DNA of 64,000 bases from an uncultured Bacteroidia bacterium (lineage in GTDB: Bacteria; Bacteroidota; Bacteroidia; Bacteroidales; UBA932): positions 1 to 64,000 of the forward strand of contig CACZKE010000004.1 in assembly GCA_902781705.1 (NCBI GenBank), written 5' to 3'. The notes under the pieces were generated by a model. It saw nothing but the letters and a program-made list of their open reading frames with translations. It did no database searches and was not told the DNA's origin. Below, piece by piece: positions 1 to 9,200 of the stretch. Positions within the stretch are counted from its first letter, which is position 1. Each line of letters opens with the position of its first letter. A program made the translations under genes and the position numbers.

Positions 1-79
1 ACACCTTCTCCGAACGTTGGACTAAGAGTTTCCTGATTTCGCAAAGCACTCATTCTTAGTTCGTTACAGTATTTTAATC

Positions 80-105
80 TTCCTATAATTGGCATTATAG
101 GAAGT
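80..105. other. Perfect stem-loop upstream of the fimbrial operon
   Basis: Bases 80-90 and 95-105 are exact inverted repeats of 11 bp with a 4-base loop (tggc). The stem is AT-rich and is followed by taatttg rather than a T-run. It could be the terminator of a gene to the left of the window or a leader structure. The rest of 1-154 is AT-rich and shows no gene. No convincing TAnnTTTG promoter was found, so the operon start is unresolved. Confidence 0.55.
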
Positions 106-154
106 AATTTGTAATTAACCTGATAATTATATAGTTACAAAAACATAATCGATT

Positions 155-340
155 ATGAAACGAAGGAAACAATTCGTGACCCCGAAGGTCGTCCAGGTGG
201 CGGAAGTCTGCCTGGAAAAGGACTTGCTCGGGACGTCGCTTGAGGACAAGAACGGCATCTCGTCCATGGGCCAGCCGCTCAATGAAATGAACTTCGCGGA
301 CGGTAATCCGGACGGTTACGAGGTCGACTGGAACGAATGA
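155..340 (+). CDS. Small hypothetical protein heading the fimbrial operon
   Basis: A 61-residue protein, basic at the N-terminus (MKRRKQF) and acidic at the C-terminus (ends in DWNE), with no signal peptide or membrane segment. It sits 16 bases before the next lipoprotein gene in the same direction and shares its GC-rich codon use, which supports it as a real gene. Short proteins of this general form (K/R-rich start, then a TPKVxxV-like segment) are common in Bacteroidales next to surface lipoprotein genes, but their function is unknown. I do not recognise a named family. Confidence 0.6.
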   Translation: MKRRKQFVTPKVVQVAEVCLEKDLLGTSLEDKNGISSMGQPLNEMNFADGNPDGYEVDWNE

Positions 341-342
341 TC

Positions 343-349
343 AAGGAGG
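343..349 (+). promoter_or_regulatory. Shine-Dalgarno-like site (AAGGAGG)
   Basis: An AAGGAGG stretch lies 7 bases before the ATG at 357. Most genes in this window lack such a site, as usual in Bacteroidota, so this one stands out. It supports 357 as the start of the fimbrillin-like lipoprotein. Confidence 0.5.
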
Positions 350-356
350 AAAAAGT

Positions 357-1997
357 ATGAGAAAAGTAATCGGAACTACCCTGCTCTGCGCGGGTGTCCT
401 CCTTTCCCTGGCGGGATGCCAGAAGGGGAGTGATGTCAAGACGGAAGGCCATGCCGTCCAGTTCGGTGTCGCTTCGGGCGCTGTCGCCACGCGTACTGCA
501 TATGGTGATGACGTCGAAGAAGGCGGCACGAAGTATCAGCGGATTGACTGGCAGTCTTCCGACCGCATCTTCATTTGGAGCAATTTGGCCGTGGTCCGTA
601 CGGAAGGTGACAATTCCGCCAATCATTCGGCTACTTATGGTGTGAGTGATTTCTCCCAGTCTGGCAGGAAGAGCAATGCCAGGCTCACGGACATCGACGG
701 CAAGGGTCTTGTCTATCAGGACGCGGCCGAATCCGGCTATAAGTTCTGGGGGATGTATCCGGCCGGTGCGCTGGATGCAGCAGCCAAGACTGCCCTTAAT
801 GCGACTCCGACGACTCCTGTCGCATTCGCGATTCCGGCGGAACAGACCCCGGCGGGCAGCACTGCTACGGACGGGAATACCGTTCAGAATCCCGACATGT
901 CCAAGGCAGTGATGTTTGCCCTTAGCCAGGAAGTGGCGAAGGATGCCATGGTGAACATGCTCTTCTATCCGGCATTCACTGCTTATGAATTCGAACTCAA
1001 GAACGGACAGGAAACGGGGAATATCGATCTGAAGGACATTACGCTCAGTTCTACTTCCAAGGTGCTGGCCGGCGATGTCGTCGCCACTTTGTCCACTCCG
1101 GATCAGCCCGCTGTCCTCGCTCTGAAAACGGCCGGTGAAGGAGAAGAGGTTGCCGCTTCCCATTCGGTGAAATATACCTTTAATAATGGTTCCAACGTCG
1201 CCATTGCCCCCGGCAAGAGCCTCCGTTTCACGGTCTTTACGACGGGTGTCGAAAACGTAAACGACCTTACCGCTACTTTTACTTACGGCAGTGGAATCGA
1301 ACGTACGGTCTCCTTCAAGAAGAATGGCACCCCCGTCACCTTCGATGCCTGCAAGAAACACCGTCTCCTTGGTATCGCGATGAGGGAAGATTGGTATTTC
1401 GCCGAACTCAACCTCGAGGGCGAGCCCATCAACTGGTTTGACAGTAATCCTGAGACGGACAATAAGGATTATCCCGAGGCCACTCAGTTCAATGTGACCG
1501 GTGCATACAATTATTATTGGGATCCTGATAATGAGGACTGGGCACAATATGAAAAATGGCGTCAGTACTGGCTCATGGGCCCCAATGATATTGCAACTGT
1601 CACGTTCAAGGTCCTTTCTCCCGTCGGTTATTACTGGCTGGTGGAAGTCGTCGACCCGGACAATGCATTCGTAGTCACTGGAAACGGTACTGCCGAAGAT
1701 GCCGTGAACGGCTTGAAAGGCCTTATCAATAATAAGAAGACCATCGGAGAAGGAGAAGATGCGGTCGAGATTTCCACAACGACCAACGTCGTCCTGACCA
1801 TCAAGGCTGCAGATTCCGAAGATACCGACGAGCATCAGCTTTATCTGAGGACCTATGCTGTCTCTGCCGATGGCAGCACGAAGTACAGCCTCGATTCCGA
1901 GACCCAGACCAACGACCTGGTGACGAACCCGGCGATCGGTCCCCGCGGCTACCACTATTTCATCCTGAATAACTCTACGATTGTGACTACCGACTAA
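357..1997 (+). CDS. Fimbrillin-family lipoprotein
   Basis: A 546-residue surface lipoprotein. Residues 1-21 are a lipoprotein signal peptide with lipobox LAGC and lipidated Cys21. After it comes the TRTAYG segment and the IDWQSSDRIFIW motif near residues 58-70, characteristic of Bacteroidales fimbrillin-like proteins (Mfa-like family). The remainder looks like beta-rich domains with no catalytic signature. Family knowledge places such proteins at the outer membrane as fimbrial subunits or adhesins. It follows the small protein at 155-340 and precedes two more large lipoproteins with gaps of about 16 bases, so all are probably one operon. Whether it is a shaft or accessory subunit cannot be decided. 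Confidence 0.75.
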   Translation: MRKVIGTTLLCAGVLLSLAGCQKGSDVKTEGHAVQFGVASGAVATRTAYGDDVEEGGTKYQRIDWQSSDRIFIWSNLAVVRTEGDNSANHSATYGVSDFSQSGRKSNARLTDIDGKGLVYQDAAESGYKFWGMYPAGALDAAAKTALNATPTTPVAFAIPAEQTPAGSTATDGNTVQNPDMSKAVMFALSQEVAKDAMVNMLFYPAFTAYEFELKNGQETGNIDLKDITLSSTSKVLAGDVVATLSTPDQPAVLALKTAGEGEEVAASHSVKYTFNNGSNVAIAPGKSLRFTVFTTGVENVNDLTATFTYGSGIERTVSFKKNGTPVTFDACKKHRLLGIAMREDWYFAELNLEGEPINWFDSNPETDNKDYPEATQFNVTGAYNYYWDPDNEDWAQYEKWRQYWLMGPNDIATVTFKVLSPVGYYWLVEVVDPDNAFVVTGNGTAEDAVNGLKGLINNKKTIGEGEDAVEISTTTNVVLTIKAADSEDTDEHQLYLRTYAVSADGSTKYSLDSETQTNDLVTNPAIGPRGYHYFILNNSTIVTTD

Positions 1998-2013
1998 TTA
2001 AGCTGGAGAAAAG

Positions 2014-4614
2014 ATGAAAAAGATACTTACTTATATTTCCGTACTTGGCATCTTCGCTGCATTCTCCTGCACGAAGACCGCCGAGTTCAATGACGGTGAT
2101 TACGCCCTTTCCTTCGAAGCCCTGACCTCCGAAATGGAAACCCGTGCCGGTGAAGGCGATAACGCCTATCACGAGAACGACATCAAGACGATGGACTGGT
2201 TCTTCTTCTCCGACGAAGAAGGAACGAATCTTCTCAAGGCGTACCATACGACTTCCAATACACTGAAGGTCACTCAAGCCGATGTCGAGGCATATAGATT
2301 GAAAGGCAAGAGTTACCTCTACGCCGTCGCCAACGCTCCGGAGGCTGTTCAGTCCAAGAAAACCCTCGCTGACATCAAGACGGTGCCGGTTACCACGAAC
2401 TTCACGAACGACGAAGGCAAACTCAACGTCGAAAACCTGAGTTTTGTCATGGACACCTATGACAAAACGACCGGGAAATACGTCATGGCGCTTTCCCCGA
2501 AACAGACGGCTGATGGTGTCGCCGGCTCCAAGCAGCCCAAGATTACCGTTCCCCTGTGCCGCCTTGCCGTGAAATTCACCACGACCGTCAAAGTCAAAGC
2601 CGAGGTCAAGGTGACCGACTCCTTCGGCCTGGAAGAGACCTGGACCCCAATCCTGAACGAGGATGACTTCGACGTCTATATGATGAACGCCCTCAAGGCC
2701 GGTTACCTGAACGGCGAACCCATCCGCAGGGTCGATGCCGCGTCTGACGACAACATCAAGAACGCGTACTTCGACTACGACCGCAATCTGGCCGAAGTCG
2801 CCGACATCTCCGAGTACGATGAGAGCACCGGCAAGCTCAAGGGCGACTATTTCGTCTGGCAGACGGTGGATCCCTTCTACACCTATCCGCAGAAGTGGAA
2901 CGACACCGATAACAGCGAACCCTACATCAAGATTATTTTCCCCTGGGTCAGCGACATCAAGGGTAACAGTGAGTTCCACTACAAGGTTGTCCTTCCGAAA
3001 CCTACGGACCATGTCTTCACCCTGGACCGCAACTGCTGGTACAACCTCACTGCCACCATCGCCGTCCTGGGCGGCACGGAGAACGACTACGTTCTTATCG
3101 AGGACGTGGAAGTGAGCGTTGCCAACTGGGCCGAGCCGAGTTGGGCCATGGGCAAGGGCCTCAACTCCGCGAGGTACTTCTACGTTCCCACTAAGGAGTT
3201 CGATGTATATAGTGATGAATCGTTTGACATTCCCATCAATACGAATTCCTCCGCCGTGGCGTATATTACGAAGATCGAGTTCAGTGACTATAGCAAGTCT
3301 CCTACCAATGATTTGGTTTATCAGAATAGAATCGGAACAAATCAAACGTCTGTATCGAGCTCAATTTTTACACGAGACGACTCGAGAAAAGAATATAGTG
3401 GTACTGAACACGACTATTCGGTCTCAGTAAATTCTTCTGATCGGTATAATAAATTTGTTACCTTCTCACATTCATTGGAGGATATCTATGTCAAAAGAGA
3501 TATCACCATCTATATCCAGCACTCAGAGAATTCCAATTGGCATGAGACGGTGATTATCCATCAGCATCCGGCCATTGAACTGAAGAAAGCTGTAGATAGT
3601 GATGGTAATTTAATTGCCGGTGATTTGTTTGTAAACGGCCGTTTTGCGTCGGTGAATAACGCTAAATTCGGTGAGCAGTATAATGGCTATTATCATTCAC
3701 GGAGTGGATGGACGGGATTTGCACGTACTGGTGGTGTATGGACCCCTACCTATAAGTATTATGGTATTCTGAGCGATGAAGTAAACCCTGATCTGACTAG
3801 TACGAGTATTTATGGCTGCCTTGTACATGAAGATTATGTTACTTGGGTAGATTCACCTTTCTTTATTACTGACATTACCGTGTCTGCGTTTAGCGAGAAC
3901 AATAATTTTTATAAAATGTCTGTGAACGGTGGTTCTGAACAAACGATTTATTATAAAATTGGTGATCCTCGTGTTAAAGTCAGTACTCTGTTTAGCTCTT
4001 CCGCTGCGGCTCCTTTTAATCAGACATGGAGTTTGGTTCCTTATCTCTCTGGTGAGAGAAGACAAGGTAACAGTTACGTTGACGTTACTTCAAACTGGAC
4101 GAATCCAGGCGATATCCTTGTTGCATCCAATGACGATAATACGCGAAACATGATTGCGCCTCATATCCTTGTTTCTTCCGGTTTGACTGAAGGTGTGCAA
4201 GGTTATTCTCCCGATGACTTCGTTTCATATTTCAAACGTGGTGCGACTTACCAGGAGGCGGGTTATCCTGCTGGTCGTTGGAGATTACCTACCGAGGCTG
4301 AAATTGCCTTTATTGCTTCTCGACAGTATGATGGTACTATCCCCAAAATCTTTAATGAGAGTGTCCCTTATTTCGCATCAAGTGGTCGTTTTGTCGTTAT
4401 CCCTAGAGATAGAACAAAACCGATGGAATACTATACCTATGATCAACTTGACACAGATTTTTACGTCGTCGATGAAGATGGTCAACAATATGGTCCTTAC
4501 CCTTATCGAGCTTTGATTGACGCTAAGTTCATCTATGATGCTTGGTATTGGGGGCTCGAACCTATGTCTGCTAATGAGTACCATGCTAATGGCCACATTG
4601 AGAATAACGAGTAA
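2014..4614 (+). CDS. Large fimbrial/adhesin-type lipoprotein
   Basis: An 866-residue lipoprotein with signal peptide and lipobox ending at Cys19 (AAFSC). The N-terminal half (to about residue 390) resembles fimbrial shaft or anchor proteins, with long beta-rich domains and a VWQTVDPFYTYPQKW segment. The C-terminal half contains WRLPTEAEIAFI near residues 750-760, a motif frequent at the end of large Bacteroidales fimbrial tip-like proteins (DUF4906-type). A tip or accessory adhesin role is inferred. Base use changes sharply near 3200: the 5' part uses C/G-ending codons, while the part encoding residues from about 400 onward is AT-rich. This suggests that the exposed half was exchanged separately. 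Confidence 0.7.
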   Translation: MKKILTYISVLGIFAAFSCTKTAEFNDGDYALSFEALTSEMETRAGEGDNAYHENDIKTMDWFFFSDEEGTNLLKAYHTTSNTLKVTQADVEAYRLKGKSYLYAVANAPEAVQSKKTLADIKTVPVTTNFTNDEGKLNVENLSFVMDTYDKTTGKYVMALSPKQTADGVAGSKQPKITVPLCRLAVKFTTTVKVKAEVKVTDSFGLEETWTPILNEDDFDVYMMNALKAGYLNGEPIRRVDAASDDNIKNAYFDYDRNLAEVADISEYDESTGKLKGDYFVWQTVDPFYTYPQKWNDTDNSEPYIKIIFPWVSDIKGNSEFHYKVVLPKPTDHVFTLDRNCWYNLTATIAVLGGTENDYVLIEDVEVSVANWAEPSWAMGKGLNSARYFYVPTKEFDVYSDESFDIPINTNSSAVAYITKIEFSDYSKSPTNDLVYQNRIGTNQTSVSSSIFTRDDSRKEYSGTEHDYSVSVNSSDRYNKFVTFSHSLEDIYVKRDITIYIQHSENSNWHETVIIHQHPAIELKKAVDSDGNLIAGDLFVNGRFASVNNAKFGEQYNGYYHSRSGWTGFARTGGVWTPTYKYYGILSDEVNPDLTSTSIYGCLVHEDYVTWVDSPFFITDITVSAFSENNNFYKMSVNGGSEQTIYYKIGDPRVKVSTLFSSSAAAPFNQTWSLVPYLSGERRQGNSYVDVTSNWTNPGDILVASNDDNTRNMIAPHILVSSGLTEGVQGYSPDDFVSYFKRGATYQEAGYPAGRWRLPTEAEIAFIASRQYDGTIPKIFNESVPYFASSGRFVVIPRDRTKPMEYYTYDQLDTDFYVVDEDGQQYGPYPYRALIDAKFIYDAWYWGLEPMSANEYHANGHIENNE

Positions 4615-4628
4615 AGAATATAAGAGAT

Positions 4629-6791
4629 ATGAAAAAGATATTCTATATCCTTGCAGGCGTGCTGCTTTGCGCGACGGCCTGCCAGCGGGAGGCCTTTGAC
4701 GAAGGCAATGGCCGTAGCACGACGGAGGCCCCGGGGCCTGGCGATGTGGCCTTGTTGGATTTCACCGTGGACTATCCGGAGGCCGGACTCGGTACGCGTG
4801 CCACGATGGGCGAGGCAAACCTTCCCTCTACACTGTATATCGCGGTGTTTTCCTATGAAGGGGGTTATCTCCAGAACTGGATTCCGGCTACGTTGGTCAA
4901 GCCTGCGAAAGATCCCGCCAACGATGGTATGAAGGTGACCTATGAATATCAGGCTTACCTTCCGATCAATACCAATGAAATCTTCCATTTTATCGGTGAT
5001 ACGCCCATCGAGAATCCGACTTTCGCCAACGAAGACGAGTTCATCAAATCCTTCGTGACGGAGAATAAAGAGGGTGCCTTCTGGCAGCGTGTAGTCGTTA
5101 AGGGCGGTATCGTTGCCAAGAAGAATGCGGACGGTTCCTTTGACCTTGACGACAATGGCAACTACAAGATTGACTTGAATGCCAATGGCTACAATGAGGA
5201 CAATCCGAACCCGCTCCGCCATGTGGTGATGGTCCGTAACTTTGCAAAGATTGAGGTTACTTCCGCTGACGCGCATTTTGACGTCGTCCAGTGGGCCCTG
5301 GTCAATGTCCCTAAATATGGGACCGTCGCTCCTTGGAGTGCCCGTGAATCCGGTGATGTGGTCGGCTTCCATGTAGCTTATGCCTCTATTAAGGATTATC
5401 TCCCGGAAGTTGAGGGAGGCACTGGCAAGAAAAAGCTGGGAACGTTCTATGATGATCTGACCCAAAAGGACGACAGTGGCTATAAGGGATACTATGGTAC
5501 TGTTCCTACTGTGGTCAATGGCGTCGAGGTGGCTCCTGCCGACCTGATCGACCAGACCGAACCAACGACTTTTGTCCAGTCTGGGTCCGACGATCCTGGT
5601 CTGTACATGTATGAGCGCCCGTTGCCCAACCTTGAGAGGAACCAGCCTCCGACCATGATCTTGATTCAAGTCAGGTGGAACTCGAAACCGGAAGGTTCGG
5701 ATATTCCTGACATCGGTGAAGGCGAAACGTTGGATTATTGGTATCTCATTGAACTACTTGACGATCAGGGAGAATACATGCCATTCCTCCGCAACATCAA
5801 GTACAAGTTCCATCTGAGCGGAATCGATGAGAAGGGTGAAGCCTCCGCTTCTGCTGCTTTTCGCGGTAAGGCTCTCGGTAATGTTTCCACTTCCCTGGAG
5901 ACATCGACTCTGAATGAACTGCTGGTTGGTAACCATAAGATTGTCGTTGCCAATATGGACTATGCCTTCTTCAATGAAGAGCAGGAATCAAGCAGTCTTG
6001 AGTTCCAGTATTTCCCCAACATTAGCGGTGACCCTGTTTTCAACAGCAGCGCTGATGGTGTCGATGAGACTGAGAAAGTCCATATCAACATCATGCTTAA
6101 GACGGTAGCCGGTTATGAACCTGCCATCCGCTCTCTTTCCACCATCGATCCAGATGAGGAAAATCCTGAGATTGTTACCAAACTCACGGGAGTTCCCGAC
6201 GAAGCAGTTTACGCTCATGACGACGGTAGCAACTGGGGCGCCATTCCCTATACCATGAACAGCTCTGGGACAGAGATGAAGAAGAGTATCATCCGCGTCC
6301 AGGGAAGTTATGGCACCGGCCTTCCGATTTTCCGTGACGTTGTGGTCACTGTCATGGCTAAGCCGGATTTTGATGAAAGCAAGACTTCTGTCTCTGAATT
6401 GACATCCGACTCCAGCGGTCAGCCGGTTACCGTCACCATCGGCCTGCCGAGCGGTTTGGGCTCGTCCCTGTTCCCGATCCAGGTTCGGATCGAAGCGGAG
6501 AACAACTGCCTCTCCACGACCAGTTCCATTCTCCCGGTGAAAGATGATATTTCGACTTTTGAATCCGGAGAAAGCTCTCAGGCGGGTAAACGTACCTTCT
6601 ATTATATCCGGACGATCAAGTACAGTGAGTACTACCATCCGACGGCTGATGAACCTTATACGTACGAATTCCCTTGCGTCTTCACCACGACGAAGACAAG
6701 CAGAAACGCCCCGACTAAGATTAAACTTTCCGATGGTAACGGTCGCTTCAATCCCGTTATTCTGGATCTGAAGGTCGGATCCGGATCCTAA
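4629..6791 (+). CDS. DUF4906-like fimbrial lipoprotein
   Basis: A 720-residue lipoprotein with lipobox CATAC (Cys18). It has a TRATMGEA segment at about residue 57, then an N-terminal domain with LRHVVMVRNFAKIEV near residues 196-210 and a DYWYLIELLDDQGEY segment near 367. This matches the DUF4906-type accessory fimbrial proteins of Bacteroidales. The C-terminus is beta-rich, without recognisable enzymes. The gene starts 14 bases after the preceding lipoprotein gene and is followed by a strong terminator, so it is the last gene of the fimbrial operon. An adhesin or stalk role at the cell surface is inferred from family and context. Confidence 0.7.
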   Translation: MKKIFYILAGVLLCATACQREAFDEGNGRSTTEAPGPGDVALLDFTVDYPEAGLGTRATMGEANLPSTLYIAVFSYEGGYLQNWIPATLVKPAKDPANDGMKVTYEYQAYLPINTNEIFHFIGDTPIENPTFANEDEFIKSFVTENKEGAFWQRVVVKGGIVAKKNADGSFDLDDNGNYKIDLNANGYNEDNPNPLRHVVMVRNFAKIEVTSADAHFDVVQWALVNVPKYGTVAPWSARESGDVVGFHVAYASIKDYLPEVEGGTGKKKLGTFYDDLTQKDDSGYKGYYGTVPTVVNGVEVAPADLIDQTEPTTFVQSGSDDPGLYMYERPLPNLERNQPPTMILIQVRWNSKPEGSDIPDIGEGETLDYWYLIELLDDQGEYMPFLRNIKYKFHLSGIDEKGEASASAAFRGKALGNVSTSLETSTLNELLVGNHKIVVANMDYAFFNEEQESSSLEFQYFPNISGDPVFNSSADGVDETEKVHINIMLKTVAGYEPAIRSLSTIDPDEENPEIVTKLTGVPDEAVYAHDDGSNWGAIPYTMNSSGTEMKKSIIRVQGSYGTGLPIFRDVVVTVMAKPDFDESKTSVSELTSDSSGQPVTVTIGLPSGLGSSLFPIQVRIEAENNCLSTTSSILPVKDDISTFESGESSQAGKRTFYYIRTIKYSEYYHPTADEPYTYEFPCVFTTTKTSRNAPTKIKLSDGNGRFNPVILDLKVGSGS

Positions 6792-6818
6792 ATCTGAAGG
6801 ATGTTCTTTCATCTCAAT

Positions 6819-6851
6819 AGCCACTGCTCCTCTCGTGGGGCAGTGGCTTTT
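6819..6851 (+). terminator. Rho-independent terminator of the fimbrial operon
   Basis: A 12-bp stem (6819-6830 with 6837-6848, one G-T pair), loop tctcgt, and a short T-run at 6848-6851. It lies 28 bases after the stop codon at 6791. Confidence 0.85.
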
Positions 6852-7045
6852 GCTTACGAGTTTGACCGTTGAAGTTTAGGCGCGGTGGAAAAGGTTGGTA
6901 GGAGAGGATGAGAAGGAAGGGAGGAGTGGAAGAAAAGGTGCCCCTCTTGCGCCTACGGCAGAGAGGAGTGGGAACGAAATAGGGGATTGTCGGGTGCAAA
7001 AAAAAAGCATGACGGAGGACAAAAGGCGGCTTTTTCTCAAAAAAA
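6852..7045. other. Intergenic stretch with no gene seen
   Basis: Purine-rich sequence between the terminator and the ompA promoter. A reading frame at 6895-7116 runs through it but shows no protein-like composition or family features. Nothing else was recognised. Confidence 0.5.
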
Positions 7046-7077
7046 TTTGTTTAAAAGAGAGAAGTAGTTTATATTTG
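7046..7077 (+). promoter_or_regulatory. Bacteroidota-type promoter of the OmpA gene
   Basis: TTTG at 7046-7049 and TATATTTG at 7070-7077, 20 bases apart, match the Bacteroidota -33/-7 consensus (TTTG and TAnnTTTG). The predicted start of transcription is near 7084, giving a leader of about 30 bases before the ATG at 7116. Confidence 0.75.
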
Positions 7078-7115
7078 CTCTCTGATAGAATAGGTTTTGG
7101 ATTAATCAATTTTTA

Positions 7116-8432
7116 ATGAATATGAAAAAATTATTTGTTCTGATCGCTGCGGCGGCGTTTGTCGTGCCGGCCAGCGTTTTCGCCCAGGAGCCTACCGTCA
7201 CTCGGACCGAGGACGAAAACACCATCACGATCGTGGAGGAGACTCCCACCGCGAACGGCAAGATCGTCACGACCACGACCATGGAGAAGAACTCCGTGTT
7301 CACGAACGGTTTCTGGCACAACTGGCAGCTCAGCGCCGGTCTGGGCACCCAGATGTACTATGGCGACAATGACTGGAAAGTCGCCAAGAAGGTCCCCGAG
7401 ATGTTCGCCTTCCCGGCCATCGACCTTTATCTTACCAAGTGGGCCTCCCCGAGCTTCGGCGTGGGTATCGGCGCCAACTGGAGCAAGTTCAAGGGTCTGT
7501 ATCAGAGCAACCCGGTATGGCAGAACCGTCCGCGTGACATCGTCGCGAATTTCATCCCCGACAAGATCGAGCGTTATGACAAGGCTGACAGCAAGTATGT
7601 TTCCGAGCAGCTTGCCTATCAGAAGGGCAGTTACCTGGATCTCTTTGCCCTGGCCCATGTGGATCTTTTCAACATGTTCGGCGGCTTCAAGCCCAACCGC
7701 GTGTTTGATATCGACGCCTATGCCGGTGGTGGTGTCATCTTCGGCTTCTGTGAGTCCGGCAACGTCCATGACGCTTCCTTCAATGCCGGTCTCATCAACA
7801 CACTTCGCCTGACCGACCAACTGCGCTTGATGCTCAACATCCGTGGCGCCCTCATCGGTGATGCTTTCGACGGTGAAGTCTATACGAACGAGCCCACCAA
7901 GGGTCACTGGCTCGCCAACCACAAGTTTGATGGTCAGTTCGGTGCTACCCTCGGCCTGGCCTGGAACATCGGCAAGGAGTACAGCAAGTGGCGTCTGGCC
8001 GAGCGCAGCAGCGTTTACCAGTACGACAAGGAGACTGTCGAGAAGATCGTCAAGGAAGTTGTGGACGGCGGTGAGAAGATCGTCTATGTCAACGAGAATC
8101 CGGAGGTCTGGTTCCACATCAACTTCGTTGTGGACAAGTGGGACATCTCCAAGAAGGAGCTCATCAACATCCACGCTGTGGCCGACCTCATCAACAGCAC
8201 CCCGAACACCAAGTACCTCGTTTGCGGTTATGCTGACAAGCAGACGGCTACTCCTGCCCACAACCTCATGCTCTCCGAGAACCGTGCCAAGGCCGTGTAC
8301 AACGCCCTCGTGAACGAGTTCGGTGTGAATCCCGACCAGCTGGTCATGGATTACAAGGGTGGTGTGGACTACATGTTCTACAACATGAAGGAACTCAGCC
8401 GCTGCACCATGATCACCTCCATCAAGGAATAA
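7116..8432 (+). CDS. OmpA-family outer-membrane protein
   Basis: A 438-residue protein with a signal peptide (cleavage after VFAQ, about residue 24). It has an N-terminal beta-barrel-like region with alternating aromatic residues (QMYYGDNDW, IGANWSKF) and a C-terminal OmpA-like peptidoglycan-binding domain from about residue 330. That domain shows the typical order INFxVDKWDI, a DLINSTPN helix, LVCGYADKQT and LSENRAKAVYNALV. It anchors the outer membrane to the cell wall. Its own promoter and a hairpin after the stop make it a single-gene unit. An MNMKK start at 7116 is used; the second ATG at 7122 is equally possible. No Shine-Dalgarno site is visible. Confidence 0.9.
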   Translation: MNMKKLFVLIAAAAFVVPASVFAQEPTVTRTEDENTITIVEETPTANGKIVTTTTMEKNSVFTNGFWHNWQLSAGLGTQMYYGDNDWKVAKKVPEMFAFPAIDLYLTKWASPSFGVGIGANWSKFKGLYQSNPVWQNRPRDIVANFIPDKIERYDKADSKYVSEQLAYQKGSYLDLFALAHVDLFNMFGGFKPNRVFDIDAYAGGGVIFGFCESGNVHDASFNAGLINTLRLTDQLRLMLNIRGALIGDAFDGEVYTNEPTKGHWLANHKFDGQFGATLGLAWNIGKEYSKWRLAERSSVYQYDKETVEKIVKEVVDGGEKIVYVNENPEVWFHINFVVDKWDISKKELINIHAVADLINSTPNTKYLVCGYADKQTATPAHNLMLSENRAKAVYNALVNEFGVNPDQLVMDYKGGVDYMFYNMKELSRCTMITSIKE

Positions 8433-8456
8433 TAAAAGCCGGAGGATTAACGTATT

Positions 8457-8487
8457 ACATAGCCGGGGTATTCCGCCCCGGCTATGT
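8457..8487 (+). terminator. GC-rich hairpin at the ompA/polysaccharide junction
   Basis: Perfect 12-bp stem (8457-8468 with 8476-8487) and a 7-base loop, 24 bases after the ompA stop. The bases after it are tcaaaaat, so there is no T-run, and it may be an incomplete terminator or an attenuator for readthrough into the polysaccharide genes. Its right arm covers the ATG at 8484, which argues that the next gene starts at 8502. Confidence 0.6.
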
Positions 8488-8501
8488 TCAAAAATAGACG
8501 T

Positions 8502-9068
8502 ATGGACGCAGCGCCCTTCATCCATGAGAGCAGTTATGTCGATGACGGTGTCCGGATCGGATCCGGCACGAAGGTCTGGCATTTCTGTCACATCCAGAAG
8601 GGGGCGGTGATCGGGGAACGTTGCTCCCTGGGGCAGAATGTCAATGTGGGAAACAATGTTCGCATCGGCAATGGGGTCCGTATCCAGAACAATGTGTCCA
8701 TTTATGAAGGCGTCGAACTGGAGGACAATGTTTTCTGCGGACCATCTTGCGTCTTTACGAATGTTACCACTCCACGTGCACATTTTCCCGTGCACGGAGT
8801 TTATATGCGTACGCGCGTGCGCGAGGGCGCATCGCTCGGCGCAAATTGCACGATCGTCTGCGGTCACACGGTAGGGAAGAGCGCGCTGATTGCCGCCGGT
8901 GCCGTCGTGACCAAGGATGTGAAAGATTACGCGCTCATGGCCGGCGTACCGGCCCGTCAGATCGGGTGGGTATGCGAGTGCGGACGGAAGTTGGATGACA
9001 GCCTTCGTTGCCCTTGCGGGCGTGGCTATCGGCTTGTCGGGGGGGACCTCGAACAGGTCGGCCAATAG
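8502..9068 (+). CDS. wbpD: WbpD/WlbB-like UDP-3-amino-sugar N-acetyltransferase
   Basis: A hexapeptide-repeat acyltransferase of 188 residues. It closely resembles WbpD/WlbB, which acetylates the 3-amino group of UDP-2-acetamido-3-amino-2,3-dideoxyglucuronate using acetyl-CoA. The left-handed beta-helix runs from about residue 5 to 155 (HESSYVDDGVRIGSGTKVWH, then IGxxC and VGNNVRIGNG turns). It ends with the usual AGVPARQIGWV followed by two Cys pairs (CECG and CPCG), a small zinc-ribbon-like tail also seen in WbpD homologues. The ATG at 8484 lies inside a hairpin and adds six unlikely residues, so 8502 is chosen. The WbpE-like partner follows at once, and the WbpB-like partner is at the far end of the locus. 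Confidence 0.85.
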   Translation: MDAAPFIHESSYVDDGVRIGSGTKVWHFCHIQKGAVIGERCSLGQNVNVGNNVRIGNGVRIQNNVSIYEGVELEDNVFCGPSCVFTNVTTPRAHFPVHGVYMRTRVREGASLGANCTIVCGHTVGKSALIAAGAVVTKDVKDYALMAGVPARQIGWVCECGRKLDDSLRCPCGRGYRLVGGDLEQVGQ

Positions 9069-9071
9069 AAA

Positions 9072-9194
9072 GTCATTCTGAGGGCGTCGTAAGACGTCCG
9101 AAGAATCTCGGAATCAATCACTTGCTTGCTTTTAACCTGGGCGAGCAAAGGCGAAGCCGTACATTTTGTCATTTCGAGCGAAGTCGAGAAATCT
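9072..9194 (+). repeat. Two dispersed palindromic repeat copies
   Basis: Copy 1 (9072-9111) begins gtcattctga and ends with the fragment gaatctcgg. Copy 2 (9165-9194) carries gtcatttcgagcgaagtcga followed by gaaatct. Both belong to a family of short imperfect palindromes that recurs at 9711, 10206 and 61770 in this window. They fill the whole gap between the wbpD-like and wbpE-like genes. Confidence 0.75.
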
Positions 9195-9200
9195 TATCAA

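Noticed and set aside
279-1955. Long minus-strand frame over the first lipoprotein gene
   Set aside because: Antisense to a lipoprotein gene with a clear signal peptide; GC-rich coding sequence leaves few stops on the opposite strand.
6895-7116. 73-codon frame before ompA
   Set aside because: Purine-rich, overlaps the ompA promoter, and looks unlike a protein.
7131-9065. 644-codon minus-strand frame over ompA and wbpD
   Set aside because: Spans two convincing plus-strand genes and has no family features.
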